A stretch of DNA of 64,000 nucleotides, taken from positions 58,044,079-58,108,078 of the forward strand of contig OY829327.1 in the NCBI GenBank assembly GCA_963691655.1, written 5' to 3'. Under the pieces are notes generated by a model. It was not told the origin of the DNA and ran no database searches. It was given only the letters and a program-made list of their open reading frames with translations. Source of the stretch: Toxonevra muliebris (Eukaryota > Arthropoda > Insecta > Diptera > Pallopteridae). This document shows positions 25,055-38,056 of this stretch, piece after piece. A program made the translations under genes and the position numbers. The first letter of the stretch is position 1; every line of letters starts with the position of its first letter.

Positions 25055-25222
25055 CACTAACGGACCTAAGAGGGTTTTAGGGTTAAAACCTCCCTTTCAC
25101 TTTTTCGTTGAAAATCTCATACATTTTATACATGTTTACCGTAGGCCATAAATAAAATAAAAAATTTAAAGGAGTGAAAAAATTAAGTTCCCCCTCTTCT
25201 GAAATCTTTGGTTCGACTAATG
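25055..25222. mobile_element. hAT-type MITE, copy 2
   Basis: A diverged 168-bp relative of 12703-12860, in the same orientation. Termini are CACTAACGGACC (left) and CATTAGTCGAACC (right, read inward). The core GTTTTAGGGTTAAA and the closing GAAATCTTTGG are shared. The flanking 8-mers CTTACTTA and CTTATACA match at 5 of 8 positions, consistent with a decayed target duplication. Confidence 0.8.
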
Positions 25223-28200
25223 CTTATACACATACATACATACATTCAATGTTCATATATACATAAATAAATAAAACAGTAGGATACTTTGAGTTATTTC
25301 ATGGTCAGTGGTTAGTGCCTTTGCCGTTTGCATATATTTAATTAAATAAATGTTAGGATTTGAGCATCTGCTACTTGAAATATTACCTTCAGAATATTTC
25401 ATCATTTACAATATAAATTTTTTTAAGTGCATACAGAAATGTTCTGCCATTGTATGATCTATTAGAAGTAATTAGTTTTGATGCGTTGAAGTTGTTGAAA
25501 TCATGTTTACTTTTCTAATGCTATATAAATTTAAGTTCTTGCTTACATAGCGTGGGTCCATATAAACCTATTTCTGCCGGTTACCCTTTTGAAAAGTTCA
25601 TTAAGCTAAATCATAATAAATTAAACAAAAATCTGCCGTGTTATTTAACCCTAAAGCTCCAAACACAATGGACGCGACAGCAACACTGTAACACGGCGAC
25701 AAGAATAAAATGTGTAACGTAACGGGTACATCTTCCCTATAAAATAGGAAATGGTACTATGTCAGGATTGATAATTTGTTTATGCTTCATTTAGCTACGT
25801 GTAAAAATAGAAATAGCTTGAATTCTACGACTGCGGCAATTGGCGCCGTGTTGCATTGTTGCAGCCAATGTGTTCGGAGCATGATGCTGCAACGACAAAA
25901 TCTTGTCATTTGGGAACAGGTTAAAAAAAACCGAAAGTTTAGTTCCAACAGTCAATTTCAGTCGGATACTAGTTATAATGAACCGAATCGAGATCTCTGG
26001 TATTCCGTGAGAACGAAAAACTACCTTTAAGTAATTATATGACTCTGTAAAACTCTAGAAATAAGATAATTATCCATTTTCATAACCCGTGGGCCGATTT
26101 AAAAATTTTTTTTAGGAGAGCCTATTTTGACAATATTACATTTCTGGGCTCAAACAAAAATTCCGGCTTTCATATAACCAGGGCAAGGTATTGCTTTAAA
26201 GCAAAGTTAGCTCATAACGTATGCAACATTCAGTATATTTTTCAAGTTTCATTTAAAATAACTGCTCAAGAGGTTAAGATAGTGCTTAGGGTCCACAATT
26301 GTAATTCCGACTCGCTGCCACTAAAAACCTATTGCTAACTGAATAGAATCAGAGCAACGAAAACAATTTTAATAGCCAACAACCGATAAACATGCCACGT
26401 CACGTCGTTAAAGAGCTCATGTTATCACAACTCAGCCAGGAACTAAGAAATTGCGGTGCAAGTAATACCAGATAGTTTGTAACTCTGTACCCTGTACTAA
26501 CTTTTTTATTGCTTACTATAAGTGAAGTTAATTTCTTAATAAATACATCAAAATAAACGAATTTTTAAACTCACCCGTTAGGATTTTGAAGGTAACAGTA
26601 ATTTTTTCCAATTAAAGTACGTAGGATTGTAGGTAAATTTATTTTACCTACAATTTTTATTTTTTAAATTGAATTATATTTGAACTAGTAAATTGACTTT
26701 TAGTGAATCCATGTCGAGTACTTTTTATTACCAACTTTCTTTCGGGTTTGAATTTAGTTTTTGACTCTATCTAAAGTTAAATTAACGTTTTCTTAATAAA
26801 ATCATGTTGGCTTTTTAGAAATGAATTTGACGCTTTCTGAATTCAATCTGGAAATGGTGTCTATCCTTAACAAGATAGAAAAGACTGCTGAAGGAAAATG
26901 GTTTCATAACTTTTTCGTTTTCTAATTTCAAAAAAAATATGTACATAGTTTACTTTGAATACTATTTTTCAACCAATAATACTTTTATTTTGAGTAATGG
27001 AAATAAAATTCCTTCTAGTATTCACGAAGGTTAAATAATTTCTCTAAATTAAGGCAAATTTAATATGTAGCTATTCAAAACGAGAAAAGTAAGAAAATGT
27101 TTTTCCATAATGAGCACAAAGTTTTGTATGTACAAAACATATTTAGGTATATACAGTGAGTAACAAAATTATTGATAAAATACAACATTTATCGGAGAAA
27201 GAAGATAACTTACATATGTACTATGAATGTTGGTAAATAAATATATAATATAATATCATAATAATGGAAATCGGATACTACTTATTACAGTATTCTATAA
27301 TTGCTCTTCATAAATAAAATAAAAACTAAAAACAGTTTTTCAAATTTGATAAAGTTAATGAGTACCGCAAGTGTATCCACTTTGCGATGTTTTAGAAATC
27401 GGGTAGAAATCGTATGGAGATTGTAAATTTTATTTAGAACTTTAAATCTTTGACGTTCATGCGGCATTCGGTTTGAAAAATTCATTTCGAAGAATTCGTT
27501 TTGAAATCTGTACATTTATTAGTGTAACTACATCCTTATTCCAGAAGATCCTGAAATACTACAATATCAATCAATATCAATACAATATATATCAATTTAA
27601 AGAGCTTGGCGAGTACGTTAACAAAAAATTATCGGATTTAAAATCGGTTAAGCCAATTTAAAAATATTAGCGTCGAAAGTTTTTAAAATTCGCTCATTAA
27701 GCAAAGCATTGCATTCATCGCTGTAAAAATCATTGCTTAAGCGAGAGCAATAAATGTAAGAGAAAACCTAAGTAACGGCACCTCTCAGAATTATCTAACG
27801 AATTAAGGCTCTAGCACATAGAGTCCGTTGTGTACGTGAGAGCGAAGTATATAACTGACACGAAGTAAGCGAAGGAGAGAGGTGACACAAAGCATACGTT
27901 GCCAACGGGTACACAATCATACACAAAATAAATCAGCTGATAGCTGCAAAACTCTCAACTCTCTTTCAACGTACGGCCGTTTCATATTCATATAAAATTT
28001 TTATGAAACTGATGTTTAAATACAATAAATTAAATACGAAGATGCATTTGATGGACCGTATCAGACTAGAGAGAAAAATGGATAAATGTCTTAAAGCTTT
28101 AGGAAACATTTTTGTTTCCGAGTTTTCTTAATCTTAATCTAAAAAAATGGCCGAAAATAACAAAAGAATTCACAGAATAATCATTTTAAATTTTTTCAAA

Positions 28201-28545
28201 TAAATATTCAATGTGGATTCCATTACATTTTTTATCATGAAAGACATAATTTCGATAACTCATTGACTTGCCATTACTGATAATGTACCCAACCTCCAAA
28301 AAATTATCAAAAATGCAAAAAATAGTCAGAGACTAATTTTTTTCAAATGATTATCGGTGGGAATTTGAGCCATTGTCAATGTTGAGGGGCCCGGATGAGG
28401 TTGGCATATATTCCCCAAATTCGTGCAGTCACAGCATTGAAAGATTGGGTATTAATGGGTTAACAAAACAAACACCAACGAGTAGCTTGGTTCTCTTTTG
28501 ATTTGGTTTTTTCATAAAGAGAATGTTATTCAGGGTTAGGGCGAT
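25223..28545. other. Long AT-rich non-coding stretch
   Basis: No supported gene. The most open segments (25776-26030 and 26393-26476 on the + strand) lack motifs and splice context good enough to call. No element ends were identified. Confidence 0.35.
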
Positions 28546-29117
28546 GTTATGCAGACGATCAAATGATCGCCGATCACTTCACTTTTTACGCTCTCTTTTT
28601 GATTTTTCATCTCTCTGCCCAAAGTATGTTATGCAGACAGTCATTTGATCGCCGATCAATAGTACATTTTTGTATTGCTTTAGTACTTTTTTGCTACTAT
28701 TTTATTTAAACTTCGTAGTAATTTTTTTTTTAGTTTTTGTGCAAAATTTGTGATGTAAATTGATAAATTTCTTGATAACAAATAATAAAAATAAATAAAA
28801 TTTAGCTTTTGTTAACTTTTTGCAAAATTTTATGGGTAAACGACGAAAAGAATGACGATTGTTGCTATTAAGCAGTTTTTTTCCTTTTTGCATACATGTT
28901 CACCAAAAGTGTACTATTTTGCTCCTAAAAGACAATTATTCTGAATAATTTCTTAGAGGTAACACTGGTTTGATCTCATGATTAGGCATCGACAGCCAAA
29001 TCATTTGGTGATCGTGCAGATAAAATTTTACTCTCTTGCTATCTCTCTCAATTTTTCACTTTATATTGAAGCAACAACAACTCGTGCCCATGATGTGATC
29101 GTGATCGTCTGCATAAC
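28546..29117. mobile_element. MITE with GTTATGCAGAC termini
   Basis: The left end GTTATGCAGACGATCA at 28546 is matched in inverse by GATCGTCTGCATAAC ending at 29117. A third copy of the terminus, in direct orientation (GTTATGCAGACAGTCA then TTTGATCGCCGATCA), starts at 28628. Subterminal GATC-rich blocks are shared. The interior is AT-rich and non-coding. The outermost element is 572 bp, and starting from the inner terminus it is 490 bp. No clear target duplication, so the superfamily is open. Confidence 0.78.
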
Positions 29118-32017
29118 AATGGACTTACCGATAAATTTACAAACACCTACTTGATTCTGTTTTTTTTTTATAAGAAAATTTCTTCCGCACAAAAAAAAGC
29201 CCGGTAGCTTTATCGACTAGTTGGTTTTTATTTATGAAGTTCCATTCCTGATTAACAGAATTAGAAAAAAATTGTTGGCTGAGATATTAAACAAATTCCT
29301 GTACTTTCAACCAGAAAATTTTATTGAGTTCCAAAACAATTGTTCCTCCGGTGTTCATTTGGATGACCAGCACATTTTCGGAGCTATTACTTATGTGCTT
29401 TTCGCTTTTCCATAATTTGTGGTCAGTATTCGTGACACTAAAAATGTTGAACCTTGTGAATAATTTTGTGACTTACTGTATGTATTTTATGTCCAAAGTA
29501 TAATAAAGTCAACAGCACACAGTTAGCTACATGCTTAACAATAATACAGCATTAAACAGAGATTTTACCTAAATCCAACAATGTACAAGTACGAAGGAAA
29601 ACTTTTTCGAAGGTTTTACCGCATGACAATGGCAAAATGAAAATGTCAACCGGTAAATCAACGCCGCTTAACAAATTTGAATAAATATTCCATGCAACAA
29701 TATACGGGAATAAGAGTTGGAGAAAATGAAAACGCCACCACAGCTGTAACTGGCATTAGTCGACAACACTCTTCAGCTCGTGCAGTCTTTTAAAATTGTT
29801 GTTTTTTAAGCTTTTATAAATGAAGAAATTTTCAGGTAATTTGTAGGATTTTTACAAAGAAAAGGGCATTGAAAATATTTTTTATTTGTTGATTTTATTA
29901 GTTAAAGTTATAAAGTTTATGTATACATTTGTTAACTAAAAGTTAAAAACCATTGTGCTGCTTTAGGCCAGGAATTATAAATGAAATTTTCGGTTTGATA
30001 ACAAATCAGCGTGAAAATTACAAAACTTTATCGACTACTTATTATTTCTTATTACATTAATATAATCAACTTTTTGTTTGATCATTTGGTTTCATGAACA
30101 TGAATGAAAAGGAATTTGGGCGTAGTGATGCATGCTCATCAATCAAACTCATTTTCTTTTATGAATTTTTGTGTCTGTCTCTTCAGGATAAACACAACTT
30201 TTTGATTTGTATGAAGAGTTCAAGAAATACTCTGAGATAAATTGAATACAACTAAATAGATTGAGAGAGTACATACCTATACATATGGTATTTATGTAAA
30301 TATTTTTGCATTTTGGCGGGGAATGCGAGTTTGAAAAATTTCAAATTCATCAGTAGACACCATTTTTTTTTTTTGACAAACATTTTATAGGTTCGATGCT
30401 ATTTTAAATATCAATGTACGATTAAGAGAAGGAAAACTCAATGTTAAAGATTTTAATATCAGCAATGTAATAAATATAGTATAACTTCAACAGTTTTTGA
30501 AGATATTTATTCAAGCGTTTACAAATAAATTTATTAATGCTTTTAGCAAAAAATTTTTATACGTGTATGAAGAAAAATGTCTCATCATTGCAATGCACAT
30601 TCCATAGAGATACTTGATGTCATTGTACCTTATCTAAAAGATACTAATACAAAAAAAAAAAAAAAAAACCTAAAGATGACTGCGGAGATGAAGGGGACGC
30701 GTATCTAAGTTTTCCATTTCGATACGTTCTTCTTCGATTGATAAATTGTGATAAATGATTTAAAAAATACATTGTATTTAGGTGCTGCCTAAAATTAGAG
30801 AGCACAGAAGTGGTGTGCTTTTTTTACAACATATTTCATTTCTAGACGATGAACAAAGTGAATGGATGGTTATGAATTTTCAGAGCAAGAAAAATTATTA
30901 TAATAAAAGAATCAATAAAATGATCAATATTAATGTAAAATTTTGAACAATTTTTAGGATTTCTGTGTCCTAATATTGAATGTAACTGTTCAAATTGAAG
31001 TTCTGTTGCAAGAACAATTCATTACGCTGATTACAAATCTGAGCTCATGGAAGGTTTTGTTTTCGAGATTTTCGAGATGCAGCTTGAGCTCCCATTAATA
31101 TCCCAATTTCATTAAATTTATTTTTATTTAATTGAAATTACCGAAAATATTTTCCATGAACTTATTTCAATGCTAATCAGAATAATGTGTGGTGAATGAA
31201 ATCTGGGCAAATTAAGAATAGGATATCCAAATAATTTTCAGCCTGTCATAGAGTAATCAATTGCAAAAATGCCACTAAATGAGGCAAAACGTCGGTAATT
31301 GCCATGTAAATTTTATATAGAAAACCCGAAAAAAAAGAAAAATGAAGTTTTTCACCATTTGGAAGTTTTAAAAAAACTCATATATATGGTGGACTCAATC
31401 TCAAGCGAACCCAATTGTCAAATCGATCGCACAAAGTAGTAGTTACCACACCAAATTTGAACGAGATCGATTAGAAACTCGCCGAGTTGGAGGGGATAGA
31501 ATTTTCACATTTTCAAAGCTTAAATAATATTACAAAAAAAAAGGCTTTAATATGTAAATATCTTCGAAAAAAATTCTTAAAACAACTCGCTTTTTTCACA
31601 TGAGGAACTGTAGTTCAACCTTAACTTTTCGGATAAAAAAAAAAGTTTTTCGTTCAAATTGAATTTTTATTTCAGGCAATCAGAGAAGTAACCAATAATT
31701 TTTTTCATTTCTTCAGAATATGCGTAACTGGGTAAAAAAAGGTGAAATGGCCCGCTTGAATGATTTTTTCTCTCATTTCTAAGAAAATGATATTGGTTGG
31801 AGTAGTGGGGAGTGAAACGGCAGAAGCAGCCGAGCTTTGCTTTTTGCCTTAAACACAATTGCGTCGGACAATGGAAAATATCCGACGGATATCCACTGTC
31901 AAAAAGTATTAAATTGCATGGAATGGAACAGAATTACAGCGGTCCTGTTTTTTCCGTCGGCTTTTCTTTGACTGGGATTTATTTCATATTTTCTTCGTCG
32001 GAGCGAAAATACAGGGT
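29118..32017. other. Long AT-rich non-coding stretch
   Basis: Nothing supported. An A run of about 18 nt sits at 30651-30668 with no recognisable LINE sequence before it. Confidence 0.35.
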
Positions 32018-32044
32018 ATCTTGCTTGCTTTAATGCAAGCAAGA
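32018..32044. repeat. Perfect short hairpin
   Basis: ATCTTGCTTGC and GCAAGCAAGAT form an 11-bp perfect stem around a TTTAAT loop. No terminator-like or miRNA-length extension is seen. Confidence 0.6.
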
Positions 32045-32202
32045 TAATTTTTTTTTTATTCGCACTAGTAGTCTACCAATTCTGGTGTTTATTTTCTTTT
32101 AACAATTTACTCGTACGCATTCACAAAAAAAAAGAAGAGATTTCACTTCAAAAATAATTTTCTTGTAAAAACAAAATGGCAGCAAAAACAACACGAACAA
32201 TA

Positions 32203-32222
32203 CTCTCTCTCTCTCTCTCTTT
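32203..32222. repeat. (CT)n microsatellite
   Basis: CT dinucleotide run of about nine units. Confidence 0.85.
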
Positions 32223-32402
32223 TACTTATATATTTGCGCTATAAGAATTTTTTGAGAAAAAACACGACTAACAATAACAGTAAGTCCCGGTGTAGTCTAT
32301 CATTAAACTAATTTGAGATGAGAGAGCCAGTGTTGTTCGTAAATATAAAACCCCAAAAAGAAGTGAAGCACAAAAAATATTTGGGGACTTTTTATTATAG
32401 GT

Positions 32403-32530
32403 ATTAAGGTTAGGTTAGGTTTGAGTGGCTGTCGAGAGACCCACCTAGGACTGAACGGCCCATTGTGGTACCACATAGTTGGACCTACAGTTTAACGCCG
32501 ATTCCGAACGGCGGTGCACAGTGGTTCGAC
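32403..32530 (-). mobile_element. SINE-like repeat, 3' part (copy A)
   Basis: On the minus strand the order is CGGAATCGGCGTTAAACTGT, AGGTCC, GTGGTACCACAATGGGCC, CTCTCGACAGCCACTC, then AACCTAACCTAACC. The same order is found at 57003-57095 (+), and the first part is shared with 50941-51170 (-). No protein is encoded. Confidence 0.7.
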
Positions 32531-33384
32531 TCCATACAAAGTGCGGAAAAAAATATAAGAAATTATCTCAGCATAACGTTTTTTGGCATGAGTCAACTGC
32601 CACGCCCACTTCCATACAACAGTAAAACTGAAATAGCTACAATATAAAATCCGTTACAGTCAAGATACTGAGATAATTATCATAAAAAAAATGGTTTTAA
32701 TTTTTTTAATTTAATTCATATTTTTTTGTTTTCGACAAAAAAAATGTATCTCTTAATAGTACACTGTACGATATGCATTTAGTATTTTGTTAATAAAAAT
32801 GGGATCCGCAGCCAATTTTTTGTTTGTTATTTAGCTAAGAAATTTTATTTTGCATTTTTATATATCAGAATATTTCGCACACCTTCGCAAGATGGACCTG
32901 GTCCACCAAACTTAAGGAATTATCTTGAAATTTTAGTTTCTAAAAACCAAATTTTTTCAAAAAAAAAAAAGTTTTTTTCGTTTTTTTTATTTATCAAATA
33001 CATTCTTCATATATATCACCCCCATATAAAAAAAAATAGTTTTAAGATTATAACTATAGTTAAACAACAAAAGCTTCCGAAAAACGCTTCAAAATGCATG
33101 CTAGCACTTTGTGTTTAGCATTCATCAACTTCGACAGCTTACCCACAATCATTTAATGAACTAACCCCTCCAATTTTTTTTAATATGCTAATGAAGTATT
33201 TATGAATAAAAATTAAGAAAAAAATTTCTAATATCGACGCGTCAAAAAAATGATTTTTTTCCGCAGTCAAACCACTGTGCGGTGTGGAAATTTTTTATCA
33301 GCTCGGTGGTTTTGCCATTACCAACCAAGGTGCGTACTTGTACACTTTCTTTTAATTCTTATACACCTCATATTGATAGCCACT
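32531..33384. other. AT-rich non-coding stretch
   Basis: Nothing supported. Confidence 0.35.
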
Positions 33385-33425
33385 AGTCGAAGACGGGAAT
33401 CGAACCCGAACCTCCTGGATGAAAA
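33385..33425 (-). repeat. B-box-like tRNA-derived fragment
   Basis: The minus strand reads GGTTCGGGTTCGATTCCCG, containing a perfect tRNA B box (GGTTCGATTCC). No A box at the expected distance and no cloverleaf, so this is at most a SINE or tRNA pseudogene fragment. Confidence 0.4.
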
Positions 33426-36103
33426 TTTAGTGGACTATCGATGTATTAAAGATTCGCCTAAATAATGTCCTGCCTCATATTTCTTCAGTAGTGGCAATCA
33501 TAGTTTTGCAACCGCTTGTCATTGGACTATTTAATAGCCATAAAAACTCTGTCTACCAATGTTGGTGGAAGCAACAGAAGAGCCACCATGATGAGCCAGA
33601 AATGCATGTTTAGTGCTTTTAATATATTTCAATATGGTTCTATCAATATTTAAGTCAATAAATATTTTCGAAGAATTAAAATTCGAGTATAGTTTAAATG
33701 TAGTTGGGTATGCCGTGTAAAACTTGCGGAAATTTTTCACTATTATTCTTTCAAATTCTCAAAAACTTAAATTTTGTGTATCTATAGTTCAAATTAAAGT
33801 TTAAGTAGTAAACTTAAAAGAACATAAACATCAAGTTTTTGAGGGTTTAAAAGAATAATAGTAAATTTGTATTTTGTGCGCGAACGTTTACATTTCGATA
33901 ACTCCCCGCAAGAATGTATTAGGAGAAATTTTTTCGGGAAATTACATTTTGGTATATCCTTATAGTTTGGAGAAAACGCAACGTTTTGGTTTTAGTATCA
34001 TAATTCTATCATAACATATACACAATAGAAGCAAAAGAGAAAACAAATTTGTAATATTGTAGAAATGATTTGTATATTTGGAAATAAGCAGCAAAGCAGG
34101 AAGTTTTTTCATTTCTTGAAATGCTTTGAAAATTTCGCTTAATACATTTTTGCGAGAAGGTGATCATTGTTGGTCCAGCGCTATAAACCGTTGCTCGATT
34201 GCGAACATTCCTTGTGAGCTTAAACTTTTTCGACAAAAACTAGTTTTTGTAGATGAAAACTTTTTGTTGTTGGTATTACGCTGATCAATAGCTTTCATTG
34301 GAAACTTTTGTTATGTGGCAGGGCGTGATCGAAAGCTCTCCTTGGGGAATGTAAGCGGCATAGGCCGCCAAAGTAGTTGGCATATGAAATGCCATTACTC
34401 CCGCAGGGACTAAAATTCGGTTTAAATTAATTTTTATAATCGCAAAAAACAAAACAAACAACTACAACAAAAACCCCAAAAGATCAAATATGTTCCGTGT
34501 GGAACGTGTGGTGGAAATAGAACTAGGATGACTGTGTTAGGTAGTGTTGGACTTTGTGTGGATTTCGTGTACGTTTTTTCACTATGGCTCACATGGAGTG
34601 CAGAAAGGAGAATATCCTCACTGTTCCGTGAGGTTACTAATAAGATTTTTCCGATTAGGTTTCATGCACAAGATGTTAAGAGTAAATTGTTTTAAATTCA
34701 AGTATATAGTAAAGGTTATATATTAGGGTGGTAGTAAAAAAAAGGTTTATTGCTGTGAAATAATTATATACGGGAAGGTCATACTGCCAATTGTATTTGT
34801 TTTAGATAATCACGCAGAGAAAAATTAATGTGAAACTCAAGTGGAAGTGAGATATTTTAAAATATAGGGGAGTGTACCCGGGTATGAGACAGCACAGGTA
34901 CGAGACAGTCGATTGTTTACATCATGCATTATCAATAGGTCCGTTCCCGTATTTTTTGGGTAAAGTCTGGTAAACTGAGAGTAACTGAAAATGCTCTCTC
35001 TGATACACAAAAATGCACAAAGGTACGGGAACGCACAAAACCTTCTTTTTTTTTTGCACTAAACAAAACGTCAAATTTTGCTTCTGTGATATTTAATAGA
35101 ATACAAATTGTTAAATCTTACAAGAAAATAAATAAATAATGAAAAAATTAAACATATCAATCAAACAATCGCCTGTCTACTTTTGTAGAATCTTTCGGTT
35201 CACAATCACCATTTGCATTATTCAGAAATGGCAGAAGCTTCTACAGCGGCAGAAGTTGAACAGACAATTGCGTCTTTAACTTGTGAAGAATGTAGTTAAA
35301 AATTAACTAATATACTATTAATTAATTTTCAAATGTCTTTTAAACATTTTCCATTTTAAATAACACTTTTTTCTTAAAATTCTTTATTTATTTATTAATT
35401 TCAAATTTTCTCAAAACCAAAACAGCTGATTGTTTGACACTTTTAACATTTTTACCCGAAGGAAAAGTGCAGGCTAATTTGTGCAAGAAGTCGAAAATGG
35501 TTTTAAGAAAATTGCCCCCGTTTCTTAAAAGGAAAATTTTTGATTTCGTTGAAGAATAAATTAAAATTATATAGGTTTTTCCAGTTTTTATGAAAAAGTA
35601 AGGTTTTTAAGTTAAGCGTAAATATTTAGAAGACATTTTCAATCGATTTTTAGTTTCCTCCGACCCTCTAATAAGCTCTATGTGCACCTTGCCGCCACAA
35701 TACAAAACCCTTTTTTTTGGATATGTTGGAAGTGGTGCTAGGCTCAAGCACATCCGATATAGAACCAAAAGCCGATTAGCAATTAGGAGTTGAAATAATA
35801 CAATTATTATAATTTTTTTATCTTTTACACCTTATATATTTGAATTTTTCCTGATTTTCTATTATTTCATATTTAATTTTTAGTTTGTATTAATCCAATT
35901 AGCTAGTTTTAGTTAAATTTGATTACATAATATAATTTTGAAAAAAATTACACTGTGGCTATACCAAAATAAAACTAAACGAAATTGTATTATTTAATTA
36001 ATACAATTCTACATGTAGCACAAAGGTTTGATTATGGAAGCTTCCTTTGAATTGTACAGAAAGTTTCAAAATACAAAATTTTGTTAAACTGATGTTGAAT
36101 TGG
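33426..36103. other. AT-rich non-coding stretch
   Basis: No gene supported. A small ORF begins at about 35228 (MAEASTAAEVEQTIASLTCE, 23 codons), just after TTGCATTATTCAG, but is too short to judge. A weak inverted repeat GTTCCCGTA/TACGGGAAC lies at 34943-34951 and 35024-35032. Confidence 0.3.
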
Positions 36104-36262
36104 TCACCAATGGGTAAAATAATGGTCACCAATGGGTTAAATCATTTAAAATTTACTTTTACTAAATTATATTTAAGTGAGTTTAATTATGATATGTTTA
36201 TGTTACTTTGGTCACAAATGGGTTAAATCGTTTTCATCAATGGGTTAAATCATCTAAAATTT
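36104..36262. repeat. Local duplication containing CACCAATGGGTTAAAT
   Basis: The phrase (T)CACCAATGGGTTAAAT or close variants occurs four times between 36110 and 36250. Two of the copies are followed by the same CATCTAAAATTTACTT-type sequence. This is a nested local duplication with no coding content. Confidence 0.65.
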
Positions 36263-37761
36263 ACTTAAAAAGTATAGCTCAAATGAGTTTGGTCGAAAAA
36301 AACTAATTTTAGAATTTCGAGCACTCACTTATATGGAGCGGCCCCAGTGTGGGGTGTAACAAAAAAAAGGGGGGTAATGAAACTGTAGCGGAAGTTGGGA
36401 ATCAGGCATCAGGAATGAAACTGCAGTACCAGTGCAATTTTTGGGAACTTATCTCCTGGAGCTTTATTTCAGAGATCCTTCCTCAAGTATTTTTCTATAT
36501 GTATGTATGTATGTATGTGCATGAAAGGAAAACTCAAAATAATCATGGAAATTTTTCCACTTTTCCAGTTTGCAATAATTTCTTCTCATTTCGTCTTAAT
36601 TAAAGAATGTTTCTATAATTGCGAGTACTAGCTATCTTTATTTTCATAGTTTGAAGAATTACTTCTGTTTTTTTAGCAAATTTGTTTTGGAAGATAAAGT
36701 TTTTTGGCTGCCATTTTATCTGTCAAATGGATCGATACAGCCACAAGGTTAAACGAAAACTTGTTCTTTGTGGTAAACGAAAATAATGGAAATATCTGAA
36801 ATGGTTATTGCTAAAGTTGGGAAAGAAAGAAAGGTGTAGTAAAGTGCAAAAACTTTTAGGTTTACCCATAAAGGTAGATAATAAAAAAAGTTGCGTTACA
36901 GCTGAGTTGAGTTGCAAATAACGGACATAAAAATATATGAAGTAATCGGGTTTATTGAAGGAACTAATATGAATATGAAAATAAAGTTTAAGTGAAATGG
37001 AAGCGATATTAATGGACTGGCAATACTTAACAAATTTAATACATTAAAATTGTATATTTTGCATGTGAGCAATGAAAGTTTCATAGCATTCTAGTAAATC
37101 GTTTTATATCTTCACATAAATCTTTTAAATACTTATCTGCATGTTTCTAAATAAGTTATAAATAACTTTCGTTACATAAACAAATCCACGGATACAGATA
37201 TTATGGGATAGGATATTTGAAATTCCAACACAAATATTCTGCACCGCTTTAAATGGATCCCTTTTTGAAATGTAGCACCAACAAACAACATCAATATTAA
37301 CAACAACAACAACAACACCACCAGTATCAACAGCACAAATCAATATAATTCGCATCTGTTGCGGCGGCGAAAATGTTGCCCGATTCGCAGTTTAGTTTAC
37401 CTCGCATTCCACACATAAAGTGTGTTTATTTATTGTTTGCAATAAATTCCTACAGTTACCATAGTCTCCAAAATCCACACAAATAAATATTCATACATAC
37501 AAATATACATACCTACATACTTGTATATCTATATATATATATGTATGTGTGTATAATGTATTGTATCTTGGTAACTATTTGTGTATAATGGGAGGCCATA
37601 GTCTCACGCGTTCGTGTCATTTTTGGGTCGCCAGAACAAAACCAAATTCTATTTAAATTTTGCACGCAATTCTCGCTCACTTTGATACATTTGTATATTT
37701 GCGTAGCGCAAAGTTGAAACCCTTGACCAAGGTTAGAAACAACAGAAAATTATTACAGCAT
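36263..37761. other. Non-coding stretch with simple repeats
   Basis: An ATGT run lies at 36497-36516, a CAA run at 37297-37316, and TA/CATA-rich sequence at 37490-37555. The block 37300-37400 is less AT-rich and could be transcribed, but no exon structure is convincing. Confidence 0.35.
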
Positions 37762-37860
37762 GTAATGGAGGCGAAGGATGAAGAGATAGAGGCAGCAGCA
37801 TCAGAAATGGCAGAAGTTCTCGTTACACAATTTTTATCGCTGCTGCCACCAAAAGATTAA
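37762..37860 (+). CDS. Candidate terminal exon or small ORF, unidentified
   Basis: After TTATTACAG ending about 37758, the open frame ends with MEAKDEEIEAAASEMAEV and LVTQFLSLLPPKD, then TAA at 37858. The ATG is at 37765. The peptide is acidic and predicted helical. The frame is open further upstream to 37660, with no good ATG there. Either this is a last coding exon using the AG at 37758, or it is a chance ORF. No poly(A) signal lies close by. No family recognised. Confidence 0.2.
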   Translation, partial: VMEAKDEEIEAAASEMAEVLVTQFLSLLPPKD

Positions 37861-37987
37861 TTAGAACTTGACAACTGCTGCTTCAATGGACATGCTTGGA
37901 GGAAAATTTTCTGGCTAATATTATGTAACCGGAAATTGATATTTCTTGCCTATAATTTGCATTACATAAATACATAATTTTAAACAA

Positions 37988-38012
37988 CAGTGGCGGTCAA
38001 TATTATCGGACG
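37988..38012 (+). repeat. Tc1/mariner-like terminal repeat, solo
   Basis: CAGTGGCGGTCAATATTATC is close to the type of terminus seen at 62149 (CACTGGCGGTCA). No transposase or opposite end was found nearby. Confidence 0.4.
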
Positions 38013-38056
38013 ACGGTGTCTTTCAGAAATTCTATTTAATTGTTGCAGTTTTATTG

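Noticed and set aside
24822..25151. 109-codon ORF on the plus strand
   Set aside because: Its 3' third runs through the hAT-type MITE at 25055-25222, it has low-complexity hydrophobic sequence, and the start is not a good ATG context.
25776..26030. 84-codon ORF with several Cys and His
   Set aside because: No spacing pattern of a zinc finger, no splice sites or start context, and no recognisable family.
33385..33470. tRNA gene candidate with perfect B box on the minus strand
   Set aside because: No A box or cloverleaf; kept only as a tRNA-derived fragment.
34943..35032. Inverted GTTCCCGTA/TACGGGAAC pair as a MITE
   Set aside because: Only 9 bp perfect, no target duplication, no second copy.
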